Below, piece after piece: positions 61,400 through 64,000 of a DNA stretch of 64,000 nucleotides (positions are counted from its first letter, which is position 1; each line of letters opens with the position of its first letter). The stretch is taken from positions 186,001 to 250,000 of the forward strand of contig JAIUCV010000282.1 of the NCBI GenBank assembly GCA_026724425.1, read 5' to 3'. The notes below the pieces were generated by a model. That model was not told where the DNA came from, ran no database searches, and saw only the letters and a program-made list of their open reading frames with translations. Made by a program: the position numbers and the translations under genes. Source of the stretch: Erythrophleum ivorense (Eukaryota; Streptophyta; Magnoliopsida; Fabales; Fabaceae).

Positions 61400-62409
61400 T
61401 CATGGCCATCAATGGGATTAACAGTTGTTCATAAAATACAAGTTTGTTCATAAAAACAATCAACAAGATAGCAACGTACAAAAAATTGGCAAAGAGTTGC
61501 AAGGATATGTTCACAAGCCAAGAAGATAGCATTGTAATAAAACTTCTTGTTAAGATTTTGAATAAACATGCAGACATTAGCAATGATCTTTAACTGGTCA
61601 AGGAAGAAGTGGCAAAAATCAAAGGCTAATTAAGTAAAAAGGGTACTTATAGAAGAACTTAGCCACTGACATATGCAAGAGTTATGGTCAAAACTTTTAT
61701 TTTATAAGATTCAAAATTTAATTTATAATACAATTGAAAAAAAGGACGTCATAGTAAAGTTGTATTATTATTTTCCAAGCAATCAATGTCCAAATATAAC
61801 TGAAAAAAAGACATCGTATTAAAGCTACATATATTTTTATTAAACTTTATAATAAAAATACCATATATATATATTTAATATATGATATTAAATTATAAAA
61901 ATTATATACTTGTCTATTAAAATTATATATTTATTATATTTTCATGAAAGAGTCTAATAATAAAATTATAACAACTGTGCTTAACTTTTTTATTTGGGAT
62001 GTAATGTTTTATGTGATGTGGATGTTTGCCTGGTCATGTTTTTTATTGTTTTGTTTTGTTTTTTTAATATTCGCACTAACTTGATATTCCCTTTTAGCTA
62101 ATACATTAAAATCACACTTTTACATTGATTTAGTTCATTTACAATTTATAATTTTATTTATGACATTTTCTTTTAGTAAGAATTAAATTCTGATATTAAA
62201 AAATAATTATCTCTTTTTAGCCATGGATAGTACACCAAGTTGATATTATGAGTGTGTTAATAATTAGTTTTCGATAAAATTAAATCCCCAAGTATGTGCA
62301 TTAAGGTTGTTTGAAATAAGTATGAAATTTTTGGCAAAACAATTCGAAATAACAAAGTCAATAAAGATTAAATAATATGTACCATATTAAATGACTTTTG
62401 TTTTACGGA

Positions 62410-62680
62410 AAAATGTATTTTTAATCTTTTAATTTTATTTTAAATTTTACCTTAATCTTCTAGCTTGTTTTATTTTTAATTTAGCCTATTAACTTTTATC
62501 TTAAGTTAATTTTTATCATTTAATTTTATTTAATTTCATTTTAATATGTTAATTTTATTATGGACTTTACTTTTGTTCTTTAATTTTATTTAGTTTTAAT
62601 TTAATTTTTATCATTTAATTTTATTTTGATTCAATTTAGCTCTTGATTTTCAAAACTTGCTAAAATATTTTTTCCCTTTA
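62410..62680. repeat. T-rich degenerate tandem repeat block
   Basis: Irregular repetition of units such as 'ctttaattttatttagttt' and 'atcatttaattttatttt' over about 270 bp. No coding content. A similar texture occurs at 28870-29060. Confidence 0.55.
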
Positions 62681-64000
62681 ACTTTCTTTTTATTTCATTT
62701 GTCTACCAATATGAGAAACTCCTATGAAACAAAGTAATTTCTATTTTATTTCTTTTTCAAAAAATATCTTCCATGCTACTTATGCAACTCTCAGGTACTA
62801 CATCACCTTATCTCTCCTTTGTTGTTTCAAAATTACTCATCATTCTTTAAAACAACCATTTTTTAAAAGTAAAAGAAAGACTTCACCTTAAATGAAAATA
62901 ATGACAAAAAAGAAGGTGAGAAGCACATTGCGTTGCTGTTGATTAATAAAATTACAGGAACAAATGAGTGGAGGTGTTTGGCCAATCGTTTGGAAGAGGA
63001 GACAAAGGGAAATCTCTTTGCTATTTTTCTATCTGTGATGATGCTAAGGGGAACTATGTTATTGGGTGCCTTATCTTATGAAGCAGAGTAAAAATAGAGA
63101 AAGGAAGATAGAGTGGGTGATTGGGTTGGTGACATGTGGTTGAGTTAAATAACATGTGGTGCAATCAAAACTTCTATGAAAAAACTTAGAGTCGAAGTAG
63201 TTGAAGAAGAGAAAGAGTTACAAGGAAGTTGAGCACTAATTTTCTACCTTTGTTGCCAACCAGGAAGATGAGCTCAAATTCCTCACTCTATGCTCCTTTC
63301 TTCAACTTTCTGTTCTGCATACTCTATTGTTTGTAGGTATACTTGTAAATTAAAATTCCCATAGCTTTGGAATTTTCAGCTCATCTTAACTTGACTGTAC
63401 CACATTTAATTATTTGCCATAATTCAGAAGTGGATTGGCAAATTTTCTATTTCCTTTTCGGTCAGTGGTATCTAGCATCCCTAACTTCTTGCCTATTTGG
63501 CCATTACTATTCCATATTACGAATTACAACAATTAAGTTCACAATATTCATTGAAAATAATCCAATAGACAAAGAATTTAAATAACTCTTGTAAATTAAT
63601 GATTTAGTCAATAGAAGAAGATATGGTTTGGTACTTACTAATAGCACAAAAATGAGTTCACAATTCAAGCATGCAAAATAATAAATAGACTAAAATGCAA
63701 AACAAACAACAATTGCTCTATACCATCAAAATGCAAAACAGACTAAGTGTGAGGCATCAACAGAAGTATACCAATGCAGTTTAGAATAGTCATATGTAAA
63801 CACCTACTTTTATTGGACCATTATTTTAATTAGGTGTTTGATTAAGAGACATGTAGGAGGAGGAATTTCTAAAGCTATCGAAAATGAGCAAATTGAATCA
63901 AAAATAGATAAATAACTAGTTTATCAATCAAAGGAAACCGCATTGGAAACCATCTTTTTTTTATTTCTTTCCTACTCACACAACACTAGTAAACAATAAT

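Larger units (their letters stand above)
60795..64000. other. AT-rich DNA, no gene recognised
   Basis: Contains a 35-bp perfect direct repeat (60980 and 61351), a T-rich block at 62410-62680, and scattered short frames. A frame around 61440-61580 reads 'INKIATYKKLAKSCKDMF' then 'DSIVIKLLVKILNKHADI'. This looks protein-like and may be a relic exon, but I cannot name a family. Confidence 0.45.

Noticed and set aside
61243..61434. 63-residue Tyr/Ile-rich frame over a (TA)n-like stretch
   Set aside because: A product of simple sequence; no family features.

Overview
The window is plant nuclear DNA, most likely from a woody or other large-genome eudicot. It is AT-rich and intron-containing, and it is packed with nested LTR retrotransposons, hAT and CACTA DNA transposons and MITE-like repeats. 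The only host-type gene is a cysteine-rich receptor-like kinase (CRK, DUF26 family), a plant-specific family. I see no tRNA, rRNA, CRISPR array, organellar gene cluster or bacterial-type operon. Species cannot be assigned from sequence alone.

Layout. 1-10700 is a pile of related Ty3/gypsy LTRs in both orientations, plus a decayed gypsy 3' internal end. 10700-13650 is unassigned AT-rich DNA. 13653-16505 is a complete solo LTR of the same gypsy family, flanked by a near-matching 5-bp duplication. 17418-18080 is a decayed hAT transposase end, and 18358-19037 is a short non-autonomous hAT element. 20322-21254 holds a MITE-like element, a CTT microsatellite and a 167-bp tandem duplication. 21306-28616 (minus strand) is an eight-exon CRK2-like receptor kinase gene. 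It keeps its exon structure but carries a frameshift, a stop codon and two altered splice acceptors, so it is called a pseudogene. 32591-35202 is a CACTA-like non-autonomous element lying between two copies of a 143-bp segment. 37222-44083 (minus strand) is a full-length Ty1/copia element with both LTRs, a perfect TTATA target duplication and a broken gag-pol. 48860-54190 is one end of a CACTA (En/Spm) transposon with a hairpin-array terminal region and remnants of both transposon genes. It is cut off by 54191-60794, a Ty3/gypsy (Tekay/Del-like) element. That element has a short TRIM-like 5' end, a long 3' LTR, and an internal deletion that removes the integrase core. 60795-64000 is AT-rich with no recognisable gene.

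How the parts relate. There is no working gene system here. The long LTRs at 1-2175, 13653-16505 and 58450-60794 belong to one family, and 2176-8005 holds diverged relatives. Every autonomous-type element is visibly inactivated: the copia integrase glutamate is replaced by lysine, the gypsy integrase core is deleted, and the CACTA transposase has lost its N-terminal catalytic half. I found no convincing undescribed biological system. The most informative structures are the gypsy element with mismatched ends, the paired hairpins in the copia leader, the CACTA hairpin array and the mutated CRK gene.
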